Positions 1 to 9,500 of a stretch of 29,263 bases of DNA are shown here, piece by piece. Within the stretch, counting starts at the first letter, position 1; each line of letters starts with the position of its first letter. The notes below the pieces were generated by a model that was given only the letters and a program-made list of their open reading frames with translations, ran no database searches and was not told the DNA's origin. This stretch comes from an uncultured Eubacteriales bacterium (GTDB lineage Bacteria > Bacillota > Clostridia > Oscillospirales > CAG-272). The stretch is from contig CAKROZ010000015.1 in NCBI GenBank assembly GCA_934373635.1, positions 1-29,263 of the forward strand, in the 5' to 3' direction. The translations under genes and the position numbers were made by a program.

Positions 1-101
1 GCTCGGGAGAGAGGCGACAAGCGACTTCATTCCCTCTCGCACGCCGAACAAACATACGTTCTCTTCGCGCCAACGCGCAAAAAATGCACCGCAAACACCC
101 C

Positions 102-197
102 TTAGGGCTTGAACATCGCGGCGTTGACAACGAAAGCGATGCCAAGATAGAACACAAGTAAGATCAAAGGCAAAAAGAACAAGAGCAACCGTTTTAT
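102..197 (-). CDS. candidate 31-residue hydrophobic peptide after leuS
   Basis: Directly after the leuS stop codon, and in the same frame, lies a short open stretch ending in TAA. Read from the ATA codon at 197-195 it gives a basic Lys-Arg pair, then about 24 mostly hydrophobic residues, then a short tail ending Met-Phe-Lys-Pro. This is the layout of a single-span membrane peptide. There is no ATG or GTG at the front; ATA (197-195) or TTG (188-186) are the only possible starts, and I see no clear ribosome binding site. It could be a real small membrane protein with a non-standard start, a remnant that lost its ATG, or chance. I recognise no family. Confidence is low. Confidence 0.27.
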   Translation of the reverse strand: MKRLLLFFLPLILLVFYLGIAFVVNAAMFKP

Positions 198-203
198 ATT
201 TGT

Positions 204-2600
204 TTATTTCACCACGAGGTTGACGATCTTTCCGGGAACGACAATCTCTTTGACCAAAGTCTTCCCTTCAAGGGCGGCGCCGAGCATCTCGCGGGCGACG
301 GCAAGAACCGTGTCCTTGTCCGCATCCTTTGCCACCGTGACGGTGCCGCGCACCTTTCCGTTCACCTGAACGGGGAGCACAACGGTATCGTCCACCGTCT
401 TTTCTTCATCGTAGGTCGGCCACGGAGCGAGAGAGACGAGATCGTGATTTCCCATCATCTCATTGACCTCCTCCGCGATGTGCGGAGCAAAGGGAGACAA
501 GAGACGGGCGAAAGCGACAAGCTCGTCCTTCGTGATCTTTCCGACCTCGGAGATCGTGTTCAGAAGCGCCATCATCGCGGCGATTGCGGTATTGAATTTC
601 ACCGCCTCGATGTCCTCGCCGACCTTTTTGATCGTCTTATGGAAGGGACGCTCAAGCTCAGGGGTCACGCCGTGCCCCGACGCGATCTCGGTGAGGTTGA
701 AGAAACGCTCGAGGAAGCGCTTACAGCCCTTGATGGACTGGGTGTTCCAAGGCGCCGCCTGCTCAAAGTCGCCGATGAACATTTCATAAAGGCGCATGGT
801 ATCGGCGCCGTAGTCGCGCACGATGTCGTCGGGATTGACGACGTTGCCACGGGACTTCGACATCTTCTCCCCGTTCTCGCCGAGGATCATACCGTGGCTG
901 GTACGCTTTTTGTACGGCTCGTTGTACGGAAGAATGTTGATATCATAAAGGAATTTCGCCCAGAAGCGGGAATACAGAAGGTGCAGGGTGGTATGCTCCA
1001 TACCGCCGTTATACCAATCAACGGGCATCCAATAGGCGAGTGCCTCACGCGAGGCAAGCTCCTTGTCATTGTGCGGGTCGCAATAGCGGAGGAAGTACCA
1101 CGAAGAGCCCGCCCACTGCGGCATCGTATCCGTCTCACGGCGCGCCCGTCCGCCGCAACGGGGGCAGGTGCAATTGACCCAATCGGTCATGAGAGACAGC
1201 GGGGACTCGCCCGTCTCGGTCGGCTCATAGGACTCAACCTCGGGAAGTCTGAGAGGAAGCTCCTCCTCGGGAACGGGAACCCATCCGCATGTCTTGCACT
1301 CGACGAGCGGGATCGGCTCACCCCAATATCTCTGACGGGAGAAAACCCAGTCACGGAGTTTGAAGTTGACCTTTTCTTTTCCGATGCCCCGCTCTTCAAG
1401 GAAACGGATCATCGCGCGCTTGGCATCCGCGACCTCCATGCCGTCGAGGAAGCCCGAGTTGACCATCTTTCCGCTCGCCACATCGGTGAAGGCGGCGTTC
1501 TGCACGTCTCCGCCCGCGACGACCTCTACGATGGGAAGTCCGAATTTCTTCGCAAATTCCCAGTCTCGCTCGTCATGCGCGGGAACCGCCATGATGGCGC
1601 CCGTCCCGTAGCCCGCGAGCACGTAGTCCGAGATGAAAATCGGAATCTCGCGTCCCGTCGCGGGGTTGATGGCGCGCACGCCGCGAAGCTCGACGCCCGT
1701 CTTTTCCTTTACAAGCTCGGTACGCTCGAAATCGGATTTCTTCGCCGCCTCGGCGCGGTATGCCGTCACCTCGTCGAAGTTCTCGATCCTGTCGCGCCAT
1801 TTATCGACGTAGGCGTGCTCGGGCGCGATGACCATGTAGGTCGCGCCGAAGAGCGTGTCGCACCGCGTCGTATAGACGGTCAGGGTATCGCCCGCCGTGG
1901 TCTCGAAGTTGATCTCCGCACCCGTGGACTTTCCGATCCAGTTGATCTGCTGTGTCTTGACTCTGTCTATGTAGTCAAGACCGTCGAGGTCGGAGATCAG
2001 GCGATCGGCATACTCGGTAATTTTCAGCATCCACTGGCTCTTCACCTTGCGGATAACGGGAGAATGGCAACGCTCGCAGGTGCCGTTCACGACCTCTTCG
2101 TTTGCCAACACGACTTTACAGGAGGTGCAAAAGTTTACCGCCATTTCCTTTTTGTAGGCGAGCCCGTGCTTGAAAAGCTGAAGGAAGATCCACTGCGTCC
2201 ATTTATAATATTCGGGGTCGGTGGTATTGATCTCGCGATCCCAGTCGAAGGAAAGCCCGAGCTGCTTCAGCTGTGCCTTAAAATGCGCGACGTTGCGCTC
2301 GGTGACGAGCTTCGGATGGATCTTGTTCTTAATGGCATAGTTCTCGGTCGGAAGTCCGAAGGCGTCCCATCCCATCGGAAAAAGGACGTTATACCCTTGC
2401 ATTCTCCGCTTTCTCGACACGATGTCGAGGGCGGTATACGGACGCGGATGTCCGACGTGAAGCCCCTGTCCCGAGGGATAGGGAAATTCGACGAGCGCGT
2501 AATACTTCGGCAGCGTAAAATCCTGCTTAGCGGAAAACGCCTTGGCTTCCTCCCAGCGAGCCTGCCATTTTTTCTCGATGCGCGAATAATCGTATTGCAT
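204..2600 (-). CDS. leuS: leucine--tRNA ligase
   Basis: Class I aminoacyl-tRNA synthetase that activates leucine and attaches it to tRNA-Leu in the cytoplasm. The protein has 798 residues, slightly short for bacterial LeuRS but complete. The HIGH-type motif is HVGH at residues 48-51 and the KMSKS motif is at 579-583. The CP1 editing domain carries the threonine-rich TTRCDTLFGAT (usually TTRPDTLFGAT) and the GYGTGAIMAVPAHDERD signature with its catalytic-pocket Asp. Two Cys pairs in the first third and two more before the catalytic core look like zinc-binding knuckles. The C-terminal anticodon-binding domain ends in the expected VNGKVRG region. The ATG is 4 nt after the rsfS stop, with GGAAGGG 8 nt upstream, so it is the last clear gene of the minus-strand block. 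Identification is firm. Confidence 0.98.
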   Translation of the reverse strand: MQYDYSRIEKKWQARWEEAKAFSAKQDFTLPKYYALVEFPYPSGQGLHVGHPRPYTALDIVSRKRRMQGYNVLFPMGWDAFGLPTENYAIKNKIHPKLVTERNVAHFKAQLKQLGLSFDWDREINTTDPEYYKWTQWIFLQLFKHGLAYKKEMAVNFCTSCKVVLANEEVVNGTCERCHSPVIRKVKSQWMLKITEYADRLISDLDGLDYIDRVKTQQINWIGKSTGAEINFETTAGDTLTVYTTRCDTLFGATYMVIAPEHAYVDKWRDRIENFDEVTAYRAEAAKKSDFERTELVKEKTGVELRGVRAINPATGREIPIFISDYVLAGYGTGAIMAVPAHDERDWEFAKKFGLPIVEVVAGGDVQNAAFTDVASGKMVNSGFLDGMEVADAKRAMIRFLEERGIGKEKVNFKLRDWVFSRQRYWGEPIPLVECKTCGWVPVPEEELPLRLPEVESYEPTETGESPLSLMTDWVNCTCPRCGGRARRETDTMPQWAGSSWYFLRYCDPHNDKELASREALAYWMPVDWYNGGMEHTTLHLLYSRFWAKFLYDINILPYNEPYKKRTSHGMILGENGEKMSKSRGNVVNPDDIVRDYGADTMRLYEMFIGDFEQAAPWNTQSIKGCKRFLERFFNLTEIASGHGVTPELERPFHKTIKKVGEDIEAVKFNTAIAAMMALLNTISEVGKITKDELVAFARLLSPFAPHIAEEVNEMMGNHDLVSLAPWPTYDEEKTVDDTVVLPVQVNGKVRGTVTVAKDADKDTVLAVAREMLGAALEGKTLVKEIVVPGKIVNLVVK

Positions 2601-2604
2601 ATGT

Positions 2605-3027
2605 TCAACCCTTCCTATTGATATCGAATGTTTCGTCGACCTCTTTTACGAGGTCGGATATGTCTACCGCACACTCTGCGGGAAAGAGGCGATCCAGAGG
2701 GTAAAGCTCACGGGACGGAGGGTCGAAGACATTGACGATTACGTCACCGTAATCGACAAGAACCCACGCGCCGCCCGCGCGCCCCTCCATACGTAGGGCG
2801 TCTCTGCCCCGCAGGGCGAGTGCCTCCGCCACATCGTCGGCGAGGGCGCCGACCTGCGTCGAGGAGCGCCCCGTCGCGTTGATATAATAATCGGTCACGG
2901 TGGTGAGGTCTCTCACCCGATACATCGCGACCGCCCCCGCCTTCCGTTCGAGAAGGCGGCGTGCGGCGGCACGGGCGAGCGTCAGAGAGTCGGTGTGCCC
3001 GAGATCGTCGGTCTTGACAGGATTCAT
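2605..3027 (-). CDS. rsfS: ribosomal silencing factor RsfS
   Basis: RsfS (Iojap/DUF143 family) binds ribosomal protein L14 on the 50S subunit and blocks subunit joining when nutrients are short. This 140-residue protein has the family core: a helix, then DLTTVTDYYINATGRSSTQV, the ALADDVAEAL helix, and WVLVDYGDVIVNVFDPPSRE followed by YPLDRLF. A roughly 25-residue acidic extension follows the core. It sits 4 nt before leuS and 17 nt after the LCP gene. The nadD-yqeK-(LCP)-rsfS-leuS order is common in Firmicutes, which supports the assignment. Confidence 0.95.
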   Translation of the reverse strand: MNPVKTDDLGHTDSLTLARAAARRLLERKAGAVAMYRVRDLTTVTDYYINATGRSSTQVGALADDVAEALALRGRDALRMEGRAGGAWVLVDYGDVIVNVFDPPSRELYPLDRLFPAECAVDISDLVKEVDETFDINRKG

Positions 3028-3044
3028 ATCGGTTTCCTTTCAGG

Positions 3045-4034
3045 TCATTTTTTGGCAATGGACAAATCGGAAAGCTCCTTTTCCCCGAGAACGCGGTAAG
3101 ACAGTCTTCCGTCGCGGTAAACGTTGTCAATGGCTAGTTCCCCTTTGTCGGTCAGCCTCTCTTCTCTGTCGGGATGTCCGCCCGAGAAGAGATAGTTCAC
3201 CGCCACCTCGCGCACGCCAGCAAGGTTCGCCGCATAGTACCAGAGTCCGCTCTCTCCCCTTGCCGACTGGCCCGGCAGGGTGACGTAGCGCATGGCGGTG
3301 TCCTTGAATTTAGAGAAATTGCGAAGCAGAAGCCCCGTCGCATCGGTGAGAGAGATGTCGGTCACGACCTCCTCGCGCATCACGCGGAGAAGTCCGATCA
3401 GTGTATCCGCGCCGATGCTCTCCCTCGCCTTGCGGAAGAAGGCGGACAAAAACAGCTTTTGCGCGTCGATGCGTCCGACGTCGCCGAGCGCATAGCCCTC
3501 GCGATAGCGGACGAAGGTCTCTGCCGCCGCGCCGTCGAGCGTATGCTCGCCCGCGGGGAGAAGCACCGTCTGTGTGCCGTCCGCCGCCTCGGTCACAAGG
3601 TCTCCGGGGACACGGACGGTCACGCCGCCGATCAGATCCACGCACTTACGGAACGCGGAGGTACCGAGCCCCACCGCGCCGTCGATACGAATATCGAAGA
3701 GGGTCGCGAGCTCGTTTTTGAGAAGAGAAAGGCTCTCCTCCTTCCCGTGACCGCGGGAGCGATAGGAGGCGTACAGGCTGTTGATCTTATTCTGCGAGGT
3801 ACCTGCCCGATAGTAGGTATCCCTCGGGATCTGCACCGCGGTCGTCGTGTTCTCCGCCGCGTCGTACCCGAAGAGGATCAGAACGTCGGTATTTTCCGCC
3901 GCGTCGTCAAAGCCGCAGAGGAGGTACACCCCGCCGCGCGCCGCCCCGCCTTCGGTCGGTACGGTTTCCTTTTTGCAGGAATAAAGAAGCAAAAAACAAG
4001 AAATCAGGAGTAAAAATGCAAGCAGTTTCTTCAT
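3045..4034 (-). CDS. LytR-CpsA-Psr (LCP) family protein, predicted lipoprotein
   Basis: LCP proteins transfer lipid-linked anionic glycopolymers (teichoic acid, capsule) onto peptidoglycan outside the membrane. This 329-residue protein shows the LCP core: the TDVLILFGYD strand, VQIPRDTYY with the conserved Arg-Asp, the KINSLYA segment, the VDLIGGVTV strand, and AETFVRYREGYALGDVGRIDAQK with the conserved Arg residues that bind pyrophosphate. The N-terminus is unusual: Lys-Lys, a hydrophobic stretch and LLLYSC with Cys20 look like a lipoprotein signal peptide, whereas most LCP proteins are anchored by an uncleaved transmembrane helix. GAGGG lies 7 nt before the ATG. Its place between yqeK and rsfS is typical for Clostridia. 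The glycopolymer substrate cannot be read from sequence. Confidence 0.88.
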   Translation of the reverse strand: MKKLLAFLLLISCFLLLYSCKKETVPTEGGAARGGVYLLCGFDDAAENTDVLILFGYDAAENTTTAVQIPRDTYYRAGTSQNKINSLYASYRSRGHGKEESLSLLKNELATLFDIRIDGAVGLGTSAFRKCVDLIGGVTVRVPGDLVTEAADGTQTVLLPAGEHTLDGAAAETFVRYREGYALGDVGRIDAQKLFLSAFFRKARESIGADTLIGLLRVMREEVVTDISLTDATGLLLRNFSKFKDTAMRYVTLPGQSARGESGLWYYAANLAGVREVAVNYLFSGGHPDREERLTDKGELAIDNVYRDGRLSYRVLGEKELSDLSIAKK

Positions 4035-4128
4035 GCGAAAGCCCTCGAAATTCTTTTTTTCTTAGGTTTCCGCATTTTTCACAGGTTACTTGACACAAAT
4101 ATCGGAAGAAGCGGGACTTCTTACCTTT

Positions 4129-4755
4129 TCATTTTTGAGCAAGCTCCGAAAGAACGGAATTCCGCGCCTTCACCGTGCGGGAGTTGATGCTCATCCGCCT
4201 CTCGATCAAAGAAATGACGGTCAGGTCGAGCGTCAAGAGCACCGCGTCGTCGAGCGCGCGCTCCTTCGGCGTACCGTCCGACAGTGCCGCAAAAAGGCTC
4301 TCGCGCACCCTGACGCAGGAGGGATAGGTTCGTCCCTCCTCGATGAAATCCGAGAGAAAGAGGATCTTCTCGAAGGTGTTCATCCCCGCGTCTCCCGTGG
4401 TATGGAAAAAGACGGCGCGAAGGATCTCCTCCGTCGCAAAGCGCGAAAAATCCCGTCGGATCAGGGTCGGTGCGGCAAAGGCGTGATAGAGATTCGGAGA
4501 GGCAAGATCTTCCTCCGTTCCCTCGAAATTCCCATCCCGGATCAGAGCAAGCTGTTCTTCCTCGGGCAGTTCCTTTGCGATGTCGTGAAGGAGTGCCGCG
4601 GCGCGAAGAGCGCGTACTTTCTCCTCGGGAAAGAAGAGGTTGCCGAGCGTCCCTGCCATCCGCTCGACGCCGAGCGTGTGGCGATACCGCTTTTCGGAGA
4701 GTCTCTTTGCGACCTCCTCCGAGAGTGCAAAGAGGTCTTCTTCGGAAATCATCAT
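4129..4755 (-). CDS. yqeK: HD-domain hydrolase YqeK (bis(5'-nucleosyl)-tetraphosphatase, symmetrical)
   Basis: YqeK-family HD hydrolases split diadenosine tetraphosphate (Ap4A) into two ADP using a metal centre. The 208-residue protein has the expected metal ligands: His26 in YRHTLGVERMA, the HD doublet at 57-58 in ALLHDIAKE, a later His in the HAFAAPTL segment (usually HGPVGA-like), and a FFHTTGDAGM segment followed by KILFLSDFIEEGR, where the family has AD in place of SD. Its first codons overlap the nadD stop by 4 nt (ATGA), indicating translational coupling; ATG codons at 4755 and 4752 are both possible starts. The nadD-yqeK pair is a conserved Firmicutes arrangement. Confidence 0.92.
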   Translation of the reverse strand: MMISEEDLFALSEEVAKRLSEKRYRHTLGVERMAGTLGNLFFPEEKVRALRAAALLHDIAKELPEEEQLALIRDGNFEGTEEDLASPNLYHAFAAPTLIRRDFSRFATEEILRAVFFHTTGDAGMNTFEKILFLSDFIEEGRTYPSCVRVRESLFAALSDGTPKERALDDAVLLTLDLTVISLIERRMSINSRTVKARNSVLSELAQK

Positions 4756-5363
4756 CGGTATAACCCCCGCTCTTTGATATACGAATACACCCCGTCGGGC
4801 AAAAGACGCTCTGCCGTCGGCTCATGCAGGGAGAGACCCCGACGAAGCTCGCCCGAGGACACCTCGACGACGGGAGCGGAGAGAAGCAGAATACGCGCGC
4901 CGTAGGTGTCGCGGTAATTCTCTGCCGCCCGCGCGATCTCCTCTTCGAGATGCGCGTCGTTTTCCCGCCTGACGCAGGCGATCTCGGCAAGGGCGAAGAT
5001 CCGCTCCGGCTCATGCCATGTGGGAAGCGTCAGGAACATATCGGTGCCCGTCAGGAAGAGAAGTTCCCTCTCCTCCGCCGCGAGTGCCGCGAGCGTATCG
5101 GAGGTATAGCTCTTTCCCCCGCGGCAAAGCTCCATATCGGACACCTCGGTGCGCGGGATGCCGCGGAAGGCGAGCCTCGCCATCTCGAGCCGTTCCTCCG
5201 CCGTTACCTTCCCTTCGTATTCTTTATGCGGGGGAAGATAGTCGGGGATCACGAGGAGGCGGTCGAGCGCCGCCTCGCGGACGAATGCCTCTGCGGCGTG
5301 GCGATGCCCGATGTGCGGCGGATTGAAAGTGCCGCCGAAGATACCGAGTCTCTCCTTTTTCAT
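4752..5363 (-). CDS. nadD: nicotinate-nucleotide adenylyltransferase
   Basis: NadD transfers AMP from ATP to nicotinate mononucleotide, giving deamido-NAD in NAD synthesis. The 203-residue protein begins with the nucleotidyltransferase signature GIFGGTFNPPHIGH, with the (H/T)xGH histidines at 17 and 20. It continues with the VIPDYLPPHKE substrate loop, FLTGTDMFLTLPTWHEPERIF, and near the C-terminus VEVSSGELR, the ISSTxIR-type ATP loop in which Gly replaces the usual Thr. It overlaps yhbY upstream and yqeK downstream by 4 nt each, so the three genes are translationally linked. Confidence 0.95.
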   Translation of the reverse strand: MKKERLGIFGGTFNPPHIGHRHAAEAFVREAALDRLLVIPDYLPPHKEYEGKVTAEERLEMARLAFRGIPRTEVSDMELCRGGKSYTSDTLAALAAEERELLFLTGTDMFLTLPTWHEPERIFALAEIACVRRENDAHLEEEIARAAENYRDTYGARILLLSAPVVEVSSGELRRGLSLHEPTAERLLPDGVYSYIKERGLYR

Positions 5364-5650
5364 GGGAGCTCGATCCTCTTCTTTTTTTCGGACTCTTTAT
5401 AGAAGATCAGCACCGAGCCGATCACGCCGACCGTCTCGGCACCCGTCGCCGACGCGATCTCTTCGGCGGCGTCCGCGGGGCGGTAGCCGCTGTTTTCGAG
5501 GACGCGTACCTTGATCAGCTCTCTCGCCTCAAGTGCGGCAGAAAGCTGACGGCAGCTCTCCTCCGTCACTCCGCCCTTTCCTATCTGAAAAATCGGAGAG
5601 AGGGGGTGTGCGAGAGAACGGAGGTAGGATCTTTGTTTTGATGTAATCAT
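5360..5650 (-). CDS. yhbY: YhbY-family (CRM domain) RNA-binding protein
   Basis: Single-domain CRM proteins of the YhbY family associate with pre-50S ribosomal particles and help ribosome assembly. The 96-residue protein has the family opening TSKQRSYLRSLAHPL, then the IGKGGVTEES loop (the GxxG-type RNA-binding signature), the ELIKVRVLENS strand, and VGVIGSVLIFYKES at the end, close to the normal length. It lies 14 nt after ftsY, with AAAGGAA upstream of the ATG, and overlaps nadD by 4 nt. Confidence 0.93.
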   Translation of the reverse strand: MITSKQRSYLRSLAHPLSPIFQIGKGGVTEESCRQLSAALEARELIKVRVLENSGYRPADAAEEIASATGAETVGVIGSVLIFYKESEKKKRIELP

Positions 5651-5664
5651 GAATAGTATTTCCT

Positions 5665-6579
5665 TTATTCTTCGTTCGAGAAGAGAGCGCGGGCGAATTC
5701 GTCGGCGTCGAAAGGTTTCATATCGTCGATCTTCTCACCGATGCCGATAAACTTCACGGGAATGCCGAGCTCGCGGCGGATCGAAAGCACGATACCGCCC
5801 TTCGCGGTGCCGTCGAGCTTCGTCAGGACAAGCCCCGTGATCTTCGAGGTCTCCTTGAATTCCTTTGCCTGCAACACGGCGTTCTGCCCCGTCGTGGCAT
5901 CGAGAACGAGAAGCGTCTCCTTTGCCGCATCGGGAAGCTCGCGTCCGATGACGCGATCGATCTTCGCAAGCTCGTCCATGAGGTTCTTCTTGTTGTGAAG
6001 ACGTCCCGCGGTATCGATGAGAAGCACGTCGGCATGACGGCTCTTCACCGCGCCGATGGCGTCGTACACGACGGCGGCGGGATCGGCGCCCGCGCCCTGT
6101 CTGACAAGCTCGACGCCCGCGCGCTCACACCATACGGCAAGCTGTTCCGCCGCCGCTGCACGGAAGGTATCGGCGGCGCATACGACCACGCGCTTGCCTT
6201 CTCTTTTGAGCTCCGCGGCGATCTTTCCGATGGAGGTCGTCTTCCCAACACCGTTGACGCCGATGACCAGAATGACCGACGGCTTCGTCGACAGATTCAG
6301 CGGCTCGTGCTCTCCGAGAAGAGAACGGAGCATTTCATACAGGTGCTCGCGGATGCCTTCGGAATCCTTGATCTTGTTTTCCTTCGCATAGTCGCGGAGC
6401 TCGTCGAGGATCTCCTCGGTCGTGCCGACGCCGAGGTCGGCGGAGATGAGAAGCTCCTCGAGCTCGTCAAACAGCTCCTCATCCACCTTGCGAAAGCTTT
6501 TGAACAGATTGTCGATCTTTCCGACGATCGCGTTTTTGGTCTTGAACAGACCGTTTTTCAGTTTCTCAAAGAACCCCAT
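5665..6579 (-). CDS. ftsY: signal recognition particle receptor FtsY
   Basis: FtsY is the membrane-associated SRP GTPase receptor that, with Ffh, delivers ribosome-nascent chain complexes to the Sec translocon. The 304-residue protein is the short Gram-positive form without a long acidic A domain. A four-helix N domain comes first, then GVNGVGKTT (107-115, P-loop), DTFRAAAAEQL (insertion-box region), DTAGR at 189-193 and TKLDGTAKGG from 253. It overlaps the end of smc by 14 nt; the rnc-smc-ftsY order is conserved across Firmicutes. Confidence 0.98.
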   Translation of the reverse strand: MGFFEKLKNGLFKTKNAIVGKIDNLFKSFRKVDEELFDELEELLISADLGVGTTEEILDELRDYAKENKIKDSEGIREHLYEMLRSLLGEHEPLNLSTKPSVILVIGVNGVGKTTSIGKIAAELKREGKRVVVCAADTFRAAAAEQLAVWCERAGVELVRQGAGADPAAVVYDAIGAVKSRHADVLLIDTAGRLHNKKNLMDELAKIDRVIGRELPDAAKETLLVLDATTGQNAVLQAKEFKETSKITGLVLTKLDGTAKGGIVLSIRRELGIPVKFIGIGEKIDDMKPFDADEFARALFSNEE

Positions 6580-9500
6580 CGAGTAACTCCTTCTGCTTTC
6601 CTTCGATTTCGTTGACGTTCAGCTCGATCGCCTGCGAGATTCCTCGCTGCGGCATCGTGACACCGTACAGGCGGTCACCGACCTCCATCGTACCGCGGCG
6701 GTGCGTAATCAGGATGAACTGTGTACCTCCCGCGAGCTTTTTGATATATTCGCCGAAGCGGAAGACGTTGACCTCATCGAGCGCCGCTTCGATCTCATCA
6801 AGAATACAGAAGGGCGTGGGGTTCACCTTCAGGATGGCAAACAGGAGAGCGATCGCGACGAAGGACTGCTCACCGCCCGACAGAAGAGACATGCTCTTGA
6901 TGATCTTTCCGGGAGGTGCCGCCTTGATCTCGATGCCCGAAGTCAGAACGTCGTCGGGCTCGGTCAGGGACAGCTCGGCATTACCGCCGCCGAACAGCTC
7001 GCGGAAGGTGATACCGAAATTCTTGTTGATCGCGGCGAACGCGGTGCTGAAGCTCTCGCGCATCTCGTCTTCCAGACGGGAGATGATGCCGAGAAGCTCC
7101 TCATGCGATTTCGTCAGGTCGGTAAACTGTGTATTCAGGGCATCGTACTGCGACTTGACCTCGGCGTATTCCTCGATGGCGGACGGATTGTAGTTTCCGA
7201 GCGCACGGAGCTTGTTGCGGAGGGAGGTCTGCGCGGCGGCGACCTCATCGCGGTTCTCCGCGGTGACGGGAGGATATTCGAGCGCGACGGCGTTCTCATA
7301 GGTGATCTCGTAATCGTCCCAGAGCTGAGAGCCGAGCTTTTCCTGTTTTTCCTTCAGGGCGTTCAGGTGGTTCTCGCTTCGGAGGCTCGCCTCGTAGCAG
7401 ACGTCCTTGCTCGCGTTCTTTTCCTTTAACTTGACGCGGATCTCTGCGAGGGCACGGTCGAATTCGTCGCTTCCGTTTTCCGCCTCGCGGCGCTTCGCAT
7501 TCAGCTCCTCGAGCATTTTCTCGAGGGCGTCGGATGCGCTCTTGCCTTCCGCCTTGGTGGTATCGATGCCCGCCCGCTTCGCATGAAGCTCGGCGATGCG
7601 TGCCTTCTGACTTTCCTTATCGTTCTCGAGGTCGGCGATACGCGCGGCGACGCTTTCCGCCATCTGCCTTGCGTTCTCGACGTCCTTGCGGACTTCGGTC
7701 TCTTTGACGAAGAGGTCGTTCGCCTCTCCTGCGAGCTCGTCGCACTTTTCGTCGAGGACGCCCATCTCGGCGCTCCTCTTCGTGCGGAATTCCTTGAGTC
7801 CCGCCACGCGCTCCTGTGCGGCGGCATAGTCGCCCTCGAGCGTGCGGAGCTCGTCCTCCGCCCGTGTCTTCTGCCCCTCGAGGTTATCGAGGTCGAAGCG
7901 CAGCTTTTCGATGATGTTGCGGTTCGCCGCGTATTTCGCGTTCGCGTTATCGAGCGCGGCAAACTGCGAGCGGGAGAGCGTCAGGAGGAGCTCCTTCTGC
8001 TGTTCCGCCTCGCGGAGAAGCTCCTGTGCGGCGTGAAGCTCTTCGTCGATCTCGCGAAGGGCATCCTCCGCCTCCTTGATCTTCTTATCGAGCTTTTGCG
8101 CTTCGGCGCGCATTCCCGCAATGTCGGCGGAACGGGAAAGAATTCCGCTGTCCCGCTTTGCGCTTCCTCCCGTGAAGGCACCGCCCGCGTTGATGACCTG
8201 ACCGTCGAGGGTGACGATCTTCACACGGTAGGCAAGCCGCTTCGCGGCGAAGGAAGCATTTTCGATGTTATCAAAGACCAATGTACGAAGCAGAAGCCAC
8301 TCCACGACGGAACGGTACTTCGAATCGCAATTGACAAGGGTATCCGCGCGACCGACAAAGCCCGTAAATTTCGCTCCCTCGCGGATCTCGGGAGTCTCGC
8401 TCGCGGGTTTGATCGCCGTTGCGGGGTAGAAGGTGGCGCGTCCGGCATTGCCCCGTTTCAGGGCGTAGATTGCCGCCTTTGCCGTCTCTTCGTTGTCGAC
8501 AACGATATTCTGAAGGCTGGTACCGAGTGCGGTATCGATGGCGACGATGTATTTCTTATCGACGCGGATTAGGGTGGAAAGAGGTCCGTAGATCTCTCCT
8601 GCGCCCGGAATGCGTCCTTCCTTATATTCCCGCATGACGAATTTGATGCTCTCGAGGTAGCCCTCGAAGTGATCGTTCATGCGTTGTAACACGTCGGCGC
8701 GCTGAACCAGTCTGTCCCTCTCGAGCGTCTCGGTGCCGAGCGTCTCACGGATCTGTTCCTTTTCCTCGGTCAGGGAGGCGACCTTCTCGCCGTTTTCGGC
8801 GATGACGCTCTCCTTTTCGGCGATCTGCGTCTTGAAGCCCGAGGCGTTCTCCTCGCAACGGTCGGCATCGGCTTTCAGCTCTTTGCCTTCCGTCTCGTAT
8901 TTTTCGATCTCGGCGAGGATGTCCTGACTTCTCGTGCCGTCGGAGATCTTCGAATTTTTCAACACGTCGATGCGGACACGCAGATCGGTCGCGGCGTTTT
9001 CCTCTACCGTCAGCTCGTCGAGCGCCTCCTCGAGCTCGCGGCGGATGCCGTTGATCTCACCCGTGAGCTTCTGTTGCTCCGCGAGTTTTTCAAGGCGTTT
9101 GTCCGCGTACTCGTTTTGCGTTTTGCAGAGGGCGTCGATCTTATCGTGATAATCCTTCTCGGAATTTCTGAGAATTCCCTGATTCCGCTCGATCTCGATG
9201 ATACGGAGCTCACACTGCCCGATCATCTCGCTCGAGTGAAGGAGCTCGTTCTCGGCAACGCCGAGGGCACTGTCGATTTTATGTATCTCGTCGGTCTTCG
9301 CATGGATCTCGTCGAGCAGTTTTTCCGAAAGAAGCTTGTTTGCCTGTGCCTTTTCGTAGAGCATATCGTTCTGCGCTTCGAGATCGGAGATGACCTGCTC
9401 CGCGATCTCGAGCTCATGCTTTGCGAGGCGGTAGGCTTTCTCCGCCTCCTCGATGTCGAGACGGATCTTCTCGGTATCGAAGAGCCAGAGGGAGACGTCG

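Noticed and set aside
1..55. Possible beginning of another minus-strand gene at the left edge (ATG at 55-53 or 30-28)
   Set aside because: Only 10-18 codons are visible, with no convincing ribosome binding site; not enough to call.
444..2621. A long plus-strand open frame (725 codons) opposite leuS
   Set aside because: It is the antisense of leuS in a GC-rich gene with few stop codons; the translation has no recognisable domain and leuS is certain.
4106..4122. AAGAAG-CGGGA-CTTCTT hairpin between yqeK and the LCP gene
   Set aside because: The stem is only 6 bp and mostly A-T, with no good T-run directly after it on either strand; not called a terminator.
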